A stretch of DNA of 64,000 nucleotides from positions 1-64,000 of the forward strand of contig NZ_CABMQJ010000007.1 in assembly GCF_902388705.1 (NCBI RefSeq), read 5' to 3'. The notes below the pieces were generated by a model. It did no database searches, was not told where the DNA came from, and worked only from the letters and a program-made list of their open reading frames with translations. Each line of letters opens with the position of its first letter. Position 1 is the stretch's first letter. This DNA comes from an uncultured Alistipes sp. GTDB lineage: Bacteria; Bacteroidota; Bacteroidia; Bacteroidales; Rikenellaceae. Of the stretch, positions 19,792-28,796 are shown piece by piece. The translations under genes were made by a program, and so were the position numbers.

Positions 19792-20780
19792 CCCTGCTTT
19801 TGTCCGGTGCGAAACAGGTAGGAAACGCCGAATACGGCCAGCAGAATAGCTCCGCTGCCTATAATCCCCGCAAATGTCGTGTTATAATCCGGTATCACGG
19901 CTGTTTTTTCCTGAATAGCGGCGGCCTTTCGGTGCAGGCCGTCGGGCACTGTTTCGAGTTCTGCCTGTCCCGTTGTTTTTTCAATCGACCACTCCAGCCC
20001 GTCGGGATCGGACGAGGCAATCCACGAGAACGACCCGCCGATCAGCAGCGCCGCCAGCGAGATCGCCGCAAGTACCTTTCCGAACCTCCGCTTTCCAGGA
20101 GTGCGTTCCCTACGGACACCATACAACAACTCGGGCTTGTATTTCTGTACCACGTAGATCACGGCAGCCGTGGCCAGCCCTTCGCCGACGCCGATAAACA
20201 GGTGGATCGGGAGCATGAACAGCAGGAACTGCCCCATAGGCAGCGCCGTAATACCCGAAGCTTCGGTTTCGATTGTCACAGCCAGTGCGCCCAGTTCGAG
20301 TCCGACCACCGAAGCGATCATCGACGCGGCCAAAATCCGTCCCGGCGATGCATTGCGTTTTATCAACGGCCTGAACAGCAACGGATAGGCCACAAGACAC
20401 GACAATACGGCCATGTTGAGGATATTGGCCCCAAGGGCCATAAATCCGCCGTCGGCGAAAACAAGACACTGGAGCACCAGCACCGAAGCCAACGTAATCA
20501 GTGCCGCCCAAGGGCCCAATATCGCCGAAAGCAGGATACCCCCGACCAGGTGGCCGCTTGAACCCGTGCCCGGAATGGAGAAGTTTATCATCTGGGCGGC
20601 GAAGATGAACGCGCCCATCACCCCCATCAGCGGAACGATGTGTTCGTTCTGCCCGTCTGGTTCACGGCTATCGCTTCCCGTGTGCTTCACTTTCCAAATC
20701 GCCGCCCCGAGCAAGGCCAGCGATACGGCCCCCGTGACGGCAAATACCGGCGGAGATACCAGTGCGTCGGACATATGCAT
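19788..20780 (-). CDS. cbiM: Substrate-binding CbiMN (NikMN) fusion of nickel/cobalt importer
   Basis: 330 residues. The N-terminus MHMSDALVSP keeps the His2 that coordinates the metal in CbiM/NikM, and residues 1-210 are the polytopic CbiM domain (GTGSSGHLVGGILLSAILGP). The C-terminal 110 residues hold two membrane segments around a periplasmic loop with SSDPDGLEWS, the PDGLE/CbiN signature, so M and N are fused as in many nickel systems. Follows the urea channel by 59 bases that include a GC-rich hairpin. Confidence 0.93.
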   Translation of the reverse strand: MHMSDALVSPPVFAVTGAVSLALLGAAIWKVKHTGSDSREPDGQNEHIVPLMGVMGAFIFAAQMINFSIPGTGSSGHLVGGILLSAILGPWAALITLASVLVLQCLVFADGGFMALGANILNMAVLSCLVAYPLLFRPLIKRNASPGRILAASMIASVVGLELGALAVTIETEASGITALPMGQFLLFMLPIHLFIGVGEGLATAAVIYVVQKYKPELLYGVRRERTPGKRRFGKVLAAISLAALLIGGSFSWIASSDPDGLEWSIEKTTGQAELETVPDGLHRKAAAIQEKTAVIPDYNTTFAGIIGSGAILLAVFGVSYLFRTGQKQG

Positions 20781-20812
20781 GATCTGTCGTTTTTCAGGTT
20801 TTCAGAATTGGT

Positions 20813-20839
20813 CCGCCCGGTCTATGCCGAACCGGGCGG
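20813..20839 (-). promoter_or_regulatory. Hairpin between urea channel and cbiMN
   Basis: CCGCCCGGT (20813-20821) pairs with ACCGGGCGG (20831-20839) around nine bases, immediately after the urea-channel stop. No U run follows, so partial termination or mRNA-end protection is more likely than a full stop. Confidence 0.55.
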
Positions 20840-21880
20840 CTATTTCTTTTTCGCACCGGGCTGCTGCATGGCCAGGTGCTTTTTGTTCTCCGGGTTCCAG
20901 TTCGAATGGTCGGGTTTCTCCTCGTCGTCGAACTTGATGAGCGGCAGCAGGAACAGCCATGTGGCGATACAGAACGGCCCTGTTAAGGTAGCGATACCCA
21001 CGGGCGCCATCAGCATATACATGCCCGCCTGGATGAACACCGTGACCAAAATGCCCAGAATGGCCCACAAGGCCGAGCGGAAATTCGGTTTATAAAACAC
21101 CGTAGCGAGCGCTATGGCCGTCAGCACGGGGCTGTAACCGTAAAGTCCGTCTGAAATATCCGAGCCCGAAGCCTTTAAAACGATGACCGTTAGCAGCGCC
21201 AGCGCCGAACCGATTGCAGCCCATAGCGCCGCCCAGCGGCTGCAGAGGAACAGTCCCACGAGAAAGCAGATGCCCGTCACCCAGGAGTTGATCAGGAAGA
21301 CCTGCCCGATACCCTTGAGCCAGTAAACCAACAGATCGACGAAACGGATGCTTTCGAACGACGAGAACGCCGCCGGAAGCGCCGGATCGGCCATATGCGT
21401 CGTGGGAAGCCCATGCATGGCGCGCGCCGCCAACAGGAACATCCAGGTGCAGAAGACGAACGGGAAGGTGAACGAGTTGACTTTCCAGGGCGCCATCACA
21501 TTGTTGAATCCCATGCGTACCCAGGTCGTAAGCGCCGAACAGAGCACTAACGCCAGCCACATCCAGACGGTGTTGCCCATGAAAGTAGGAAACGCACATC
21601 CCACCAGCACGCCGTTGAAGCCCCAAAGCCCCTGCTCGCCGTCCTTGGCGGGAAATCCGAGGATGTAACCCGTTATCGTCGAGACGCTCACGCCCAGCAG
21701 GGCGCCCCAGGCAACGAGTCCCTGGCCTTCGATGTACGCGCCCCAGAAAATGCCAACCATGAACAGCAACCCGGTCCATGCGCTGTTTTGAAACATCACC
21801 TGCCCGGTTCCACGAAGTAGAATTTTAATGAAGTCGAAGCCGCCGACGGCGTCTTGCGAAGAAGTAATTGTGTTTGCCAT
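20840..21880 (-). CDS. Urea channel/transporter (UT family)
   Basis: 346 residues, about ten membrane segments. The two-fold repeat of the urea transporter family is visible: MFQNSAWTGLLFMVGIFWGA in the first half and VFLINSWVTGICFLVGLFLC in the second, each followed by a glycine-rich loop (GLWGFNGVLVGCAF and GLYGYSPVLTAIAL). It should let urea enter the cytoplasm for the urease encoded upstream. It is not the HpUreI type. Location inside the urease operon supports the assignment. Confidence 0.9.
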   Translation of the reverse strand: MANTITSSQDAVGGFDFIKILLRGTGQVMFQNSAWTGLLFMVGIFWGAYIEGQGLVAWGALLGVSVSTITGYILGFPAKDGEQGLWGFNGVLVGCAFPTFMGNTVWMWLALVLCSALTTWVRMGFNNVMAPWKVNSFTFPFVFCTWMFLLAARAMHGLPTTHMADPALPAAFSSFESIRFVDLLVYWLKGIGQVFLINSWVTGICFLVGLFLCSRWAALWAAIGSALALLTVIVLKASGSDISDGLYGYSPVLTAIALATVFYKPNFRSALWAILGILVTVFIQAGMYMLMAPVGIATLTGPFCIATWLFLLPLIKFDDEEKPDHSNWNPENKKHLAMQQPGAKKK

Positions 21881-21910
21881 ACGCTCAGAATTTGAATATT
21901 GATAAGGCTC

Positions 21911-22825
21911 CTACCGCCAGGGGAACTCTTCGGGCAAAGGTTTGCCCTTGACTTCCTGCCGAACCGAGGAACAGAATTCGCGGATGAGTTTCTTCACGGG
22001 CGCCGTCTCCTCGCCTAAAACTTTATAAAGCAGCCCTGCTTCGTTCGGCAGGCGCGTAATACCGGCGGCCAGCCGGCGATCGCGGTCGATGAATGCCTGC
22101 GTCCGTTCATAGATGCTGTCGGCATGTTCCGGAGGCGTCAGTACGATCACATTGGCAAAAACGTCGTAACCGTTCATTGCGCCGAGCGTCGACGGCGGGT
22201 ACATTTCGGGCCGAATGATGAATTTCTCGCGGAACAGTTGCTCCCCGTCGGGACGTTCGGCATGGGAGCAGACAGAAAGTATGTCGTACTGGAAAGTTTC
22301 GCCCCGGTCAAAATACTTGCGGCCGCTCATGTAAATTTCCGAATAGAACAACGTGGCCGACGGCGCGATGCGGATAGCCGTATCAGCGATGAACCGGGTG
22401 TGGCGGCACGGAATCGTCGGTTCGGGCAGATATTCCAGATAGGAGTCCTCTTCGAGTTCGATTACCTGTGTCAGTCCCGAATAGTTGTAGCGCATCTCGG
22501 CCAGCTTGGTCGCCGCCCCGGTCGAAATGTGGGCATAGGCACCTTCGCGGACGACGAAACGCTGTTCATAGCGATCGCCGTCCACGTTGGGGCCTCCCGA
22601 GGATAGGATGTAAACGCACGGCATCTCGGGCATGCCTTCATCGAAATAGAGTTCCTGCTGGACGATCAGCGGCGCATGCCTTTCCAAATCCCGCATGATC
22701 GACTTGCCGTCGTCATCGAGTTCGAATCCCAGGAAAAGATACCCCATCTTGCCCGGAGTGCCCACAGGCATCGCCTTCGGCTCTTCGAGATAGGGACTCA
22801 TCTCTTTGGCTGCTGCAAAATTCAT
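21911..22825 (-). CDS. ureD: Urease accessory protein UreD (UreH)
   Basis: 304 residues. Scaffold that docks on apo-urease and passes nickel from UreG through UreF. Recognised by the mid-protein block [31 protein letters not shown] and the downstream [15 protein letters not shown], both typical of UreD. Its ATG overlaps the ureG stop by four bases. Confidence 0.92.
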   Translation of the reverse strand: MNFAAAKEMSPYLEEPKAMPVGTPGKMGYLFLGFELDDDGKSIMRDLERHAPLIVQQELYFDEGMPEMPCVYILSSGGPNVDGDRYEQRFVVREGAYAHISTGAATKLAEMRYNYSGLTQVIELEEDSYLEYLPEPTIPCRHTRFIADTAIRIAPSATLFYSEIYMSGRKYFDRGETFQYDILSVCSHAERPDGEQLFREKFIIRPEMYPPSTLGAMNGYDVFANVIVLTPPEHADSIYERTQAFIDRDRRLAAGITRLPNEAGLLYKVLGEETAPVKKLIREFCSSVRQEVKGKPLPEEFPWR

Positions 22826-23493
22826 TGTACGGTGCTGGTTACGGGTTCCGAAACTTCCTGTTTATTTTTGTCAATGTCGAAAAGCGCCATCCGGCGGATC
22901 AGAGCGATCAGTTCGTCGATCCCCTCCCCCGTCATACAGTTGGTGAATACGAAGGGCTTGCCCGGGCGCATCAGCTCGGAATCGCGCCGCATCACTTCGA
23001 GGTCGGCATGGACATAAGGGGCCAAATCGGTCTTGTTGATGACCAGAATATCGGACTGGGAGATGCCCGGCCCGTCCTTGCGGGGTATCTTGTCGCCTGC
23101 GGCCACATCGATCACGTAGATGAAGAAATCCACGAGCGCCGGGCTGAACGTGAGGGTCAGGTTGTCGCCGCCCGACTCGATCAGCACCACGTCGCCGTCC
23201 GGGAAGCGGGCTTCCATCTCCTCGACCGCCGCGATGTTCATCGAAGGGTCTTCGCGTACGGCGGTATGCGGGCACGCGCCGGTTTCAACGCCGATGATCC
23301 GCTCCTCGACAAGGATGCCCTTCAGCATTTTACGCACATGCTTGGCATCCTCCGTGGTCACTACGTCATTGGTGATTACCAGCACTTTATAGCCCATATC
23401 CAGAAGCCGCGGGGTAATCGCTTCGATCAGCGCTGTTTTGCCGGAGCCTACGGGGCCGCCGATTCCGATTCTGCAAGTTGTATTGTTGCTCAT
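22822..23493 (-). CDS. ureG: Urease accessory GTPase UreG
   Basis: 223 residues. SIMIBI-class GTPase that delivers nickel. P-loop GGPVGSGKT at 12-20, [17 protein letters not shown] containing the Cys-Pro-His nickel site, ESGGDNLT and NKTDLAPYV as the guanine specificity motif. No His-rich N-terminus is present, so metal storage must come from UreE. Confidence 0.96.
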   Translation of the reverse strand: MSNNTTCRIGIGGPVGSGKTALIEAITPRLLDMGYKVLVITNDVVTTEDAKHVRKMLKGILVEERIIGVETGACPHTAVREDPSMNIAAVEEMEARFPDGDVVLIESGGDNLTLTFSPALVDFFIYVIDVAAGDKIPRKDGPGISQSDILVINKTDLAPYVHADLEVMRRDSELMRPGKPFVFTNCMTGEGIDELIALIRRMALFDIDKNKQEVSEPVTSTVQ

Positions 23494-23582
23494 AATTTTA
23501 TCTTTCTGTTTTTACATTCGTTTATCCCGGGATGGCAGCGCAAATCCGGCTCCAACGAACCAGTCTGCCACCGCCCTTAAAT

Positions 23583-23599
23583 AAGGCTTCTTAAGCCTT
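23583..23599 (-). promoter_or_regulatory. Short inverted repeat at the ureF stop
   Basis: AAGGCTT and AAGCCTT arms surround three bases and overlap the ureF stop codon; the ureF-ureG gap of about 100 bases is the longest inside the ure genes. Function uncertain. Confidence 0.35.
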
Positions 23600-24290
23600 A
23601 ATTCATAAACATGCGTTTGGTACCTTTTTCGTGCAGCGAGGCGAGGATGTCGATTTGCGGCACGAAGGTGTACATATCGTCGAAATCCATGTCAATCACC
23701 TTGTTATAGAGTTCGCCGAGGCTTTCAGCGGCCCCGAACAAAATGCGCTGCGTGTCGTAATGCGATACGCGCACGCAGCGAAGAGCCGCGCTGACAACCA
23801 TGTTGACCACACCATACTGGTGGGAGCAGAACAGTTCTTTTTCCGGAATTCCGCAGGCTGCGAATACGATGCCCTGCGCCACGGGATAGGTGCCGGGCGT
23901 GCGGTCGTCGGCAATGTCGCCGAGCCACAGCGCTACGGTTTCATCTGAAAAGATATGTTTCGACAGTTCAGCCAGTTTCTTACCCATGCGCCGGGTCATT
24001 AACCGAGCCTCGGCATTCATTTTACAGAGTATGACCTGACGGTCGGCGTTGAGGATACCCTCGTAATGACCGAGATTGTAACTGCGAAAAGCGTGCAATG
24101 CCGCGACTCCGTCGGTAAAGGCGGCCTGCCGGGCAATATCCTGCGTATATTTTTCGAGCGTCGCGGCATCGTGCACCAATCCCTCTTCGGCAGCTGTTTC
24201 CAGTCCGTTGGAGAAGGAGAAGGTTCCGACCGGAAAGGCCGAGTCGGTAAATTCGAGCAGCCGCATGACAATTGTCGCGTTGTCGGTCAT
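23598..24290 (-). CDS. ureF: Urease accessory protein UreF
   Basis: Start moved to the ATG 24288-24290 (MTDNATIVMRLLEFTDSAFP) since the longer frame overlaps ureE; 230 residues, the usual size. TDSAFPVGTFSFSNGLE is the UreF signature. All-helical protein that links UreG to UreD-urease and controls the GTPase cycle. Starts ten bases behind ureE. Confidence 0.93.
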   Translation of the reverse strand: MTDNATIVMRLLEFTDSAFPVGTFSFSNGLETAAEEGLVHDAATLEKYTQDIARQAAFTDGVAALHAFRSYNLGHYEGILNADRQVILCKMNAEARLMTRRMGKKLAELSKHIFSDETVALWLGDIADDRTPGTYPVAQGIVFAACGIPEKELFCSHQYGVVNMVVSAALRCVRVSHYDTQRILFGAAESLGELYNKVIDMDFDDMYTFVPQIDILASLHEKGTKRMFMN

Positions 24291-24300
24291 AAGAGCCGGT

Positions 24301-24876
24301 TTAATGCGCATGCGCATGTTCATAATGGTGATGTACGTCGCTGTCGGGGCCCGTGCCACCGAACAAACGCCGGATTTCGTGGGGAGCCAGGTAGGGAATG
24401 ACCTCCGAACCGGGCTGGAACGAATAGGTTACATTCTCGATGTGATGTGTACGCATCACACTGTCCATCACCTTTTTGTCCACCGTCAACGGAACGTATA
24501 CCTTTGTTCCCTTCACCACGGCCGGCCAATGCTGGTTGCCGATGGCATGGCCGAGTTCCACCGAAATATGGATGATCGTTTCGGGTTTCTCGCGGGCCAG
24601 CGCAGAGAGGTCTGCTACCAGCACGTCGTTGAGCCGGATGCGAACGGCCACAATCTTATGTTGTTCGGGCAGGTATTCGATAATATCGCCGTCGAGCATC
24701 TGCGAATGGCGTTTCAGCGCCACGGCATATTCGTTCGCATGATCGCTGCTGATTACGAAGCGGCTTTTCTGGGCTGTCCACTGATCGAGGTCGATGTATT
24801 CGATTTCGGCATTTTGCGATTTCTTCACCCATTCGGGAGTTTGAAGATTACCTATGATTTCCGTATATATTTTCAT
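24301..24876 (-). CDS. ureE: Urease accessory nickel metallochaperone UreE
   Basis: Start at the ATG 24874-24876 (MKIYTEIIGNL). 191 residues: N-terminal peptide-binding domain, then the metal-binding domain with VELGHAIGNQHWPAVV containing the interface His, and a C-terminal His-rich tail HHHYEHAHAH that should hold extra nickel. Separated from ureC by a stem-loop. Confidence 0.93.
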   Translation of the reverse strand: MKIYTEIIGNLQTPEWVKKSQNAEIEYIDLDQWTAQKSRFVISSDHANEYAVALKRHSQMLDGDIIEYLPEQHKIVAVRIRLNDVLVADLSALAREKPETIIHISVELGHAIGNQHWPAVVKGTKVYVPLTVDKKVMDSVMRTHHIENVTYSFQPGSEVIPYLAPHEIRRLFGGTGPDSDVHHHYEHAHAH

Positions 24877-24901
24877 CGGATTATTATTTAGTTGGTTTTT
24901 A

Positions 24902-24939
24902 ATTTCCGGGAGCATGCCGTAGGGTATGCTCCCGGAAAT
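24902..24939 (-). promoter_or_regulatory. Strong stem-loop between ureC and ureE
   Basis: 14-bp perfect arms at 24902-24915 and 24926-24939 with a ten-base loop. In the minus-strand mRNA it lies just after the ureC stop and before ureE, with no U run. It could stabilise the ureABC part and lower accessory gene expression. Confidence 0.65.
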
Positions 24940-24950
24940 CGAAAGGTCGG

Positions 24951-26669
24951 TTAGCTGAACCAGAGCAACTGGCTCAGGGGGAATTTGTCTGCAGGCTTGA
25001 CATAAGCACGGATATCGTTGACCAGCACGTCAAAGGTCTCTGGATTGACATCGATCTTCGGCACACCGCCGTTGCGCACCATGTCGAACTTGGTCAGTTG
25101 GCGGGTGCGGCGCACGGGCTTTACCATGCGTTGCAGGCAGAGTCGGTCCTTGATGCCGCTCTGGAAAGCCGCATTGGAGACGAACGACAGGCAGCTTTCG
25201 GGCATTGCCTTGCCAAAACCGCCGTACATCGGACGGTAGTAGCATGGCTGAGGCGTCGGGAGCGATGCGTTGGGGTCGCCCATGTTCGCCCAGTTGATCA
25301 TGCCGCCCTTAATGACCAGCTTCGGTTTGGCGCCGAAGAACTGCGGCTCCCAGAGCACGAGATCGGCGCATTTACCTTTCTCGACCGATCCGAGGTAGTC
25401 GGAAACGCCGAACGTGATGGCCGGGTTGATCGTGATCTTGGCGATGTAGCGCAGCACGCGGAAGTTGTCGTTCCCGTCGGCATCCTCGGCGAGCTTGCCG
25501 CAGGCGTTTTTCATGAACGACGCCATCTGGAACGTGCGCATGAACGATTCGCCGATACGGCCCATGGCCTGCGAGTCGGACGAAACCATCGACAGGACAC
25601 CCAGATCATGCAGCACATTCTCCGCTGCCTGCGTTTCGGGACGCACACGGCTCTCGGCGAAGGCCACATCCGACGGAATCTTCGGATTGAGGTTGTGGCA
25701 GACCATGATCATGTCGAACAGTTCAGCCTGGGAGTTGATGCCGAACGGCAGTGTCGGGTTGGTCGACGAGGGCAATACGTAGGGCATCGACGCCACTTTC
25801 AGCAGGTCGGGGGCGTGTCCGCCGCCGGCGCCTTCGGTGTGGTAGGTATGGATCGTGCGGCCGTCCATGGCGGCGATCGTATCCTCGACATAACCGCTTT
25901 CATTAAGCGTGTCGGTATGAATAGCTACCTGCACGTCGAAACGATCGGCGACGCCCAGCGCGGCGCGGATCGCAGCAGGGGTCGAGCCCCAGTCCTCGTG
26001 GATCTTCAGACCGCAGGCGCCGGCTTCGATCTGCTCTTCGAGCGGTTGGTTCATCGAGCAGTTGCCCTTGCCCAGCAGACCGACGTTGATGGGAAGACCC
26101 TCGACCGATTCGAGCATATGCTCGATGTTCCAGCGGCCGGAGGTAATGGTGGTTCCGTTACTGCCGTCCGAGGGGCCGATGCCGCCGCCGAAAACGGTCG
26201 TGATGCCGTTGCTCAGGCAAGCATAAGCCTGCTGCGGGGAGATCATGTGCACGTGGCCGTCGATGCCGGCCGCCGTCAGGATCAGGTGTTCGCCCGAAAT
26301 GGCGTCGGTCGCAGCGCTGGTCACCAAATCGGGATGCACGCCGTGCATGATATTGGGGTTGCCCGATTTGCCGACGCCCGCGATCTTGCCGTTCTTGATG
26401 CCCACGTCGGCCTTCACCACGCCCAGTTTGGCGTCGATGACCGTGACGTTGGTGATGACCAGATCGAGCGAGCCTTCCTCCGAAGTCATCGTATTCGCAA
26501 GACCCATACCGTCGCGGAGGGTTTTGCCGCCTCCGTAGACGACTTCGTCGCCGTATTCGCGCAGGTCCTTTTCGATTTCAACGTACAGATCGGTATCGCC
26601 CAGCCGGATTTTATCGCCGACGGTCGGACCGAACAGGTTGTTGTATTCTTGACGTGAAATTGTTGCCAT
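24951..26669 (-). CDS. ureC: Urease alpha subunit (catalytic)
   Basis: 572 residues. Hydrolyses urea to ammonia and carbamate at a dinickel site. All metal and catalytic residues are visible: H139 and H141 (GHVH), the carbamylated lysine K222 (GLKIHEDW), H251, H277, D365 (SSDSQAMG), and the flap pair C324-H325 (MVCHNLNPK). These are offset by five from the Klebsiella numbering with identical spacing, so the enzyme should be active. Follows ureB by a few bases. Confidence 0.98.
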   Translation of the reverse strand: MATISRQEYNNLFGPTVGDKIRLGDTDLYVEIEKDLREYGDEVVYGGGKTLRDGMGLANTMTSEEGSLDLVITNVTVIDAKLGVVKADVGIKNGKIAGVGKSGNPNIMHGVHPDLVTSAATDAISGEHLILTAAGIDGHVHMISPQQAYACLSNGITTVFGGGIGPSDGSNGTTITSGRWNIEHMLESVEGLPINVGLLGKGNCSMNQPLEEQIEAGACGLKIHEDWGSTPAAIRAALGVADRFDVQVAIHTDTLNESGYVEDTIAAMDGRTIHTYHTEGAGGGHAPDLLKVASMPYVLPSSTNPTLPFGINSQAELFDMIMVCHNLNPKIPSDVAFAESRVRPETQAAENVLHDLGVLSMVSSDSQAMGRIGESFMRTFQMASFMKNACGKLAEDADGNDNFRVLRYIAKITINPAITFGVSDYLGSVEKGKCADLVLWEPQFFGAKPKLVIKGGMINWANMGDPNASLPTPQPCYYRPMYGGFGKAMPESCLSFVSNAAFQSGIKDRLCLQRMVKPVRRTRQLTKFDMVRNGGVPKIDVNPETFDVLVNDIRAYVKPADKFPLSQLLWFS

Positions 26670-26674
26670 ATCCT

Positions 26675-27202
26675 CTATTTTTTGGTGTTGTTACTCTGTT
26701 TCAAAGCGGCCTCGGCATCACTCTCCGGAATGCTTTTGAAACCTCTCTTCCGGGCTTTGGCCACGGCTTTGATGCGCGCCGGGAAATAGGTGGGAGCATC
26801 TTCCTCGCCGGTGTAGCCCATCACCAGACCGTTGAAACCGATCACGCGACGCTTGCCCGAATAGGCGACGACTTCGACCTCCTTCTGGTCGCCCGGCTCG
26901 AAACGGATGGCGGTCGTGGCGGGAATGTTCAGGTGGCAGCCGAACGCGGCTTCACGGTCGAATTCCAGGTAGCGATTGACTTCGAAGAAATGGAAATGCG
27001 AACCGACCTGGATGGGACGGTCGCCGGTATTGCGCACGACCAGCTTTACGGTTTTACGCCCGATGTTGTACTCGATCGGGTCGCTCATCAGAATTTCGCC
27101 TCCGACAATGACGGGCTGTGCAGGTTTAAACCCCGGTTTATTCGGATAGAGACTCGCCGCCTGTGCCTGATTGTTCGCAGGGGCGGGATTTGTTGTACTC
27201 AT
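26675..27202 (-). CDS. ureB: Urease beta subunit, with C-terminal extension
   Basis: 175 residues, longer than the about 105 of typical UreB: residues 30-135 are the beta domain ([53 protein letters not shown]), with an added Ala/Asn-rich leader and a basic C-terminal tail of about 40 residues. Gene stands between ureA and ureC as in three-subunit ureases. Confidence 0.95.
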   Translation of the reverse strand: MSTTNPAPANNQAQAASLYPNKPGFKPAQPVIVGGEILMSDPIEYNIGRKTVKLVVRNTGDRPIQVGSHFHFFEVNRYLEFDREAAFGCHLNIPATTAIRFEPGDQKEVEVVAYSGKRRVIGFNGLVMGYTGEEDAPTYFPARIKAVAKARKRGFKSIPESDAEAALKQSNNTKK

Positions 27203-27220
27203 AAATTCGCTTGTTTAAAA

Positions 27221-27523
27221 TTACTTAATCGGATGGTGGATGCTCACCAGACGGGAACCGTCGGTAAACACGGCTTCGACCTGCAACAGGTCGATCATAT
27301 CGGCGACGCCCTCCATAACGTCGCTTTTCTTCAGTACGCTGGCCGCTCCTTTCATAACCTCTTCTACGGTTTTGCCTTCACGCGCTCCCTCCAGTGCCGT
27401 GGACGTAATATAGGCTACGGCCTCCGGATAATTCAGTTTCAGCCCTTTCTTCATGCGCCGTTCGGCAACCATACCGAGTGAAAGCAGCATCAACTTGTCA
27501 ATCTCTTTCGGTGTCAAGTGCAT
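27221..27523 (-). CDS. ureA: Urease gamma subunit
   Basis: 100 residues, standard UreA length: [37 protein letters not shown] middle, and the C-terminal [18 protein letters not shown]. First gene of the operon ureABCEFGD-channel-cbiMNQO. Upstream on the minus strand no exact TAnnTTTG box could be found, so how the operon starts is unresolved. Confidence 0.97.
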   Translation of the reverse strand: MHLTPKEIDKLMLLSLGMVAERRMKKGLKLNYPEAVAYITSTALEGAREGKTVEEVMKGAASVLKKSDVMEGVADMIDLLQVEAVFTDGSRLVSIHHPIK

Positions 27524-27681
27524 AGTAAATGATTTTTATAGTTAATCCGGCTCCGCATCCCCGAAGGCCATCTCGTAGCCCACCGGAGCAGCAGTTCGCC
27601 GATACTGTTATGGGAGGTTCCAAATAGGATGCCAAAGCTTGACCTGAAATATTTGACAAAAAGCCCGAAAGCCGGTGGCAT

Positions 27682-27689
27682 TAAATTTG
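27682..27689 (+). promoter_or_regulatory. Candidate -7 box for the fluoride channel gene
   Basis: TAAATTTG matches TAnnTTTG and lies 47 bases before the chosen start. The nearest TTTG (27652-27655) is 26 bases upstream, longer than the normal 19-21 spacer. Confidence 0.4.
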
Positions 27690-27736
27690 CCCGGAGAAAA
27701 TTCCGAATGGTAGAATCAACTAAAAATGTGAGAATT

Positions 27737-28114
27737 ATGTTCAAAGCAATGATTATTGCAGGTTTCGGTGGCTTTATCGGCACATGCCTGCGCTTTCTGA
27801 CAGGGAAACTGGCCCATGTCATCACGGTTTCGGCTTTTCCCTGGGGCACGTTCGCCGTCAATATAATCGGCAGTTTCGTGATCGGCATCTTCTTCGGCCT
27901 GGCCGAGAAAACCCATGTTATCTCCCCATCGATGAACGTCTTCCTGATCACCGGCTTCTGCGGCGGATTCACCACCTTCTCGTCGTTCGCCGATGACATG
28001 TACCTGCTCCTGCAGCAGAAACACTGGCTCTATTTCGGTCTCTACGTCGGATTGAGTTTTATTCTGGGATTGATATTGGTATGGCTGGGTCGCTCGCTGA
28101 TAAAGGCGATATAG
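27737..28114 (+). CDS. crcB: Fluoride ion channel FluC (CrcB)
   Basis: Start set at the ATG 27737-27739 (MFKAMIIAGFGGFIGTCLRF), giving the family length of 125 residues; the longer frame adds an unrelated basic leader. Four membrane helices, GTFAVNIIGSFVIG and the phenylalanine-box region TGFCGGFTTFSSF are typical. Dual-topology dimer that lets fluoride leave the cell. No fluoride riboswitch could be recognised in the short upstream stretch. Confidence 0.93.
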   Translation: MFKAMIIAGFGGFIGTCLRFLTGKLAHVITVSAFPWGTFAVNIIGSFVIGIFFGLAEKTHVISPSMNVFLITGFCGGFTTFSSFADDMYLLLQQKHWLYFGLYVGLSFILGLILVWLGRSLIKAI

Positions 28115-28129
28115 TGTACTCAATACAAT

Positions 28130-28172
28130 AAAAAGCTCCCCGAAAATACTTGGTTCTCGGGGCGCTTTTTAA
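28130..28172 (+). terminator. Terminator of crcB
   Basis: AAAAAGC-T-CCCCGA pairs with TCGGGG-C-GCTTTTT (right arm to 28170), a GC-rich stem followed by T residues. Symmetric A/T flanks would also let it stop minus-strand reads. Confidence 0.85.
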
Positions 28173-28252
28173 TATCTTCATTCCCATATTTTCCACTTAT
28201 ATCTTGCAATAAAATTGAGGCATAAATCATTATTCGCCAAGCAATATCGATA

Positions 28253-28300
28253 AAGACAGCGGGCATATAGGTATTTATATACCTATATGCCCGCTGTCTT
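28253..28300. repeat. Perfect 22-bp inverted repeat with 4-base loop
   Basis: Left arm 28253-28274 and right arm 28279-28300 are exact reverse complements around TTAT. It lies in AT-rich non-coding DNA, 83 bases past the crcB terminator. No long T run follows on either side. Could be a palindromic mobile sequence, a very stable RNA hairpin or a protein site. Confidence 0.85.
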
Positions 28301-28689
28301 ACAAACGACCAAATTGGAAAAAACTCATTCCCGGTCGCAGCTTGCACCTACATTCAATCCATCACCCAATAAAATATTCAATAATATACTCGATTTCCAC
28401 ATTGCCTGCATGGAATATATAATGTTGAATACATGTCAATTAGGTGGTATTTTATTAAAAAAACTGCAATTTATTTTGCAATGACATAATGACATGATAA
28501 TGTTGTATATTTGTATTGGTAATAGATTCTTTCTGGACAATTAGGGCAAAAAATCAGTTTTGTATCCAATTTGTAACCAGCACGGCTCGAGAATCTGTTA
28601 AGTATTTGACTTACATAGATTTAGGTGTGATAGGCTCACACTCCTCCCTCTCCGCTGAAAGTCGATGCCGCCATCGGCAAAAACAAAAC
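28301..28689. other. AT-rich non-coding stretch, possible small-RNA locus
   Basis: No plausible protein gene; the open frame at 28516-28917 runs through a terminator and antisense to the next gene. On the plus strand TATATTTG at 28506-28513 could be a -7 box, and a strong terminator ends at 28726, which would define an RNA of about 200 bases. The block around 28550-28580 (TTTTGTATCC then AATTTGTAACC) looks like sequence often seen near integrase sites but no integrase is present. Confidence 0.35.
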
Positions 28690-28726
28690 AAACCCCGCCA
28701 AAAAGTTTTTCGGCGGGGTTTTATTA
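28690..28726. terminator. Bidirectional terminator
   Basis: AAACCCCGCC (28690-28699) pairs with GGCGGGGTTT (28712-28721), with T-rich sequence on both sides. Serves the minus-strand gene ending at 28797 and any plus-strand RNA from 28.5 kb. Confidence 0.8.
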
Positions 28727-28796
28727 TGCGGGAATATTACAGGCGGAAGGGCTTGTGCCCCGGCCCGGACGCACGTCCCGCGCATCGGATTCCACT

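Noticed and set aside
27524..27736. Fluoride riboswitch before crcB
   Set aside because: The conserved crcB RNA core could not be found, and the likely leader is only about 40 bases.
27514..27999. Minus-strand open frame opposite crcB
   Set aside because: Antisense to a clear channel gene, with no recognisable features.
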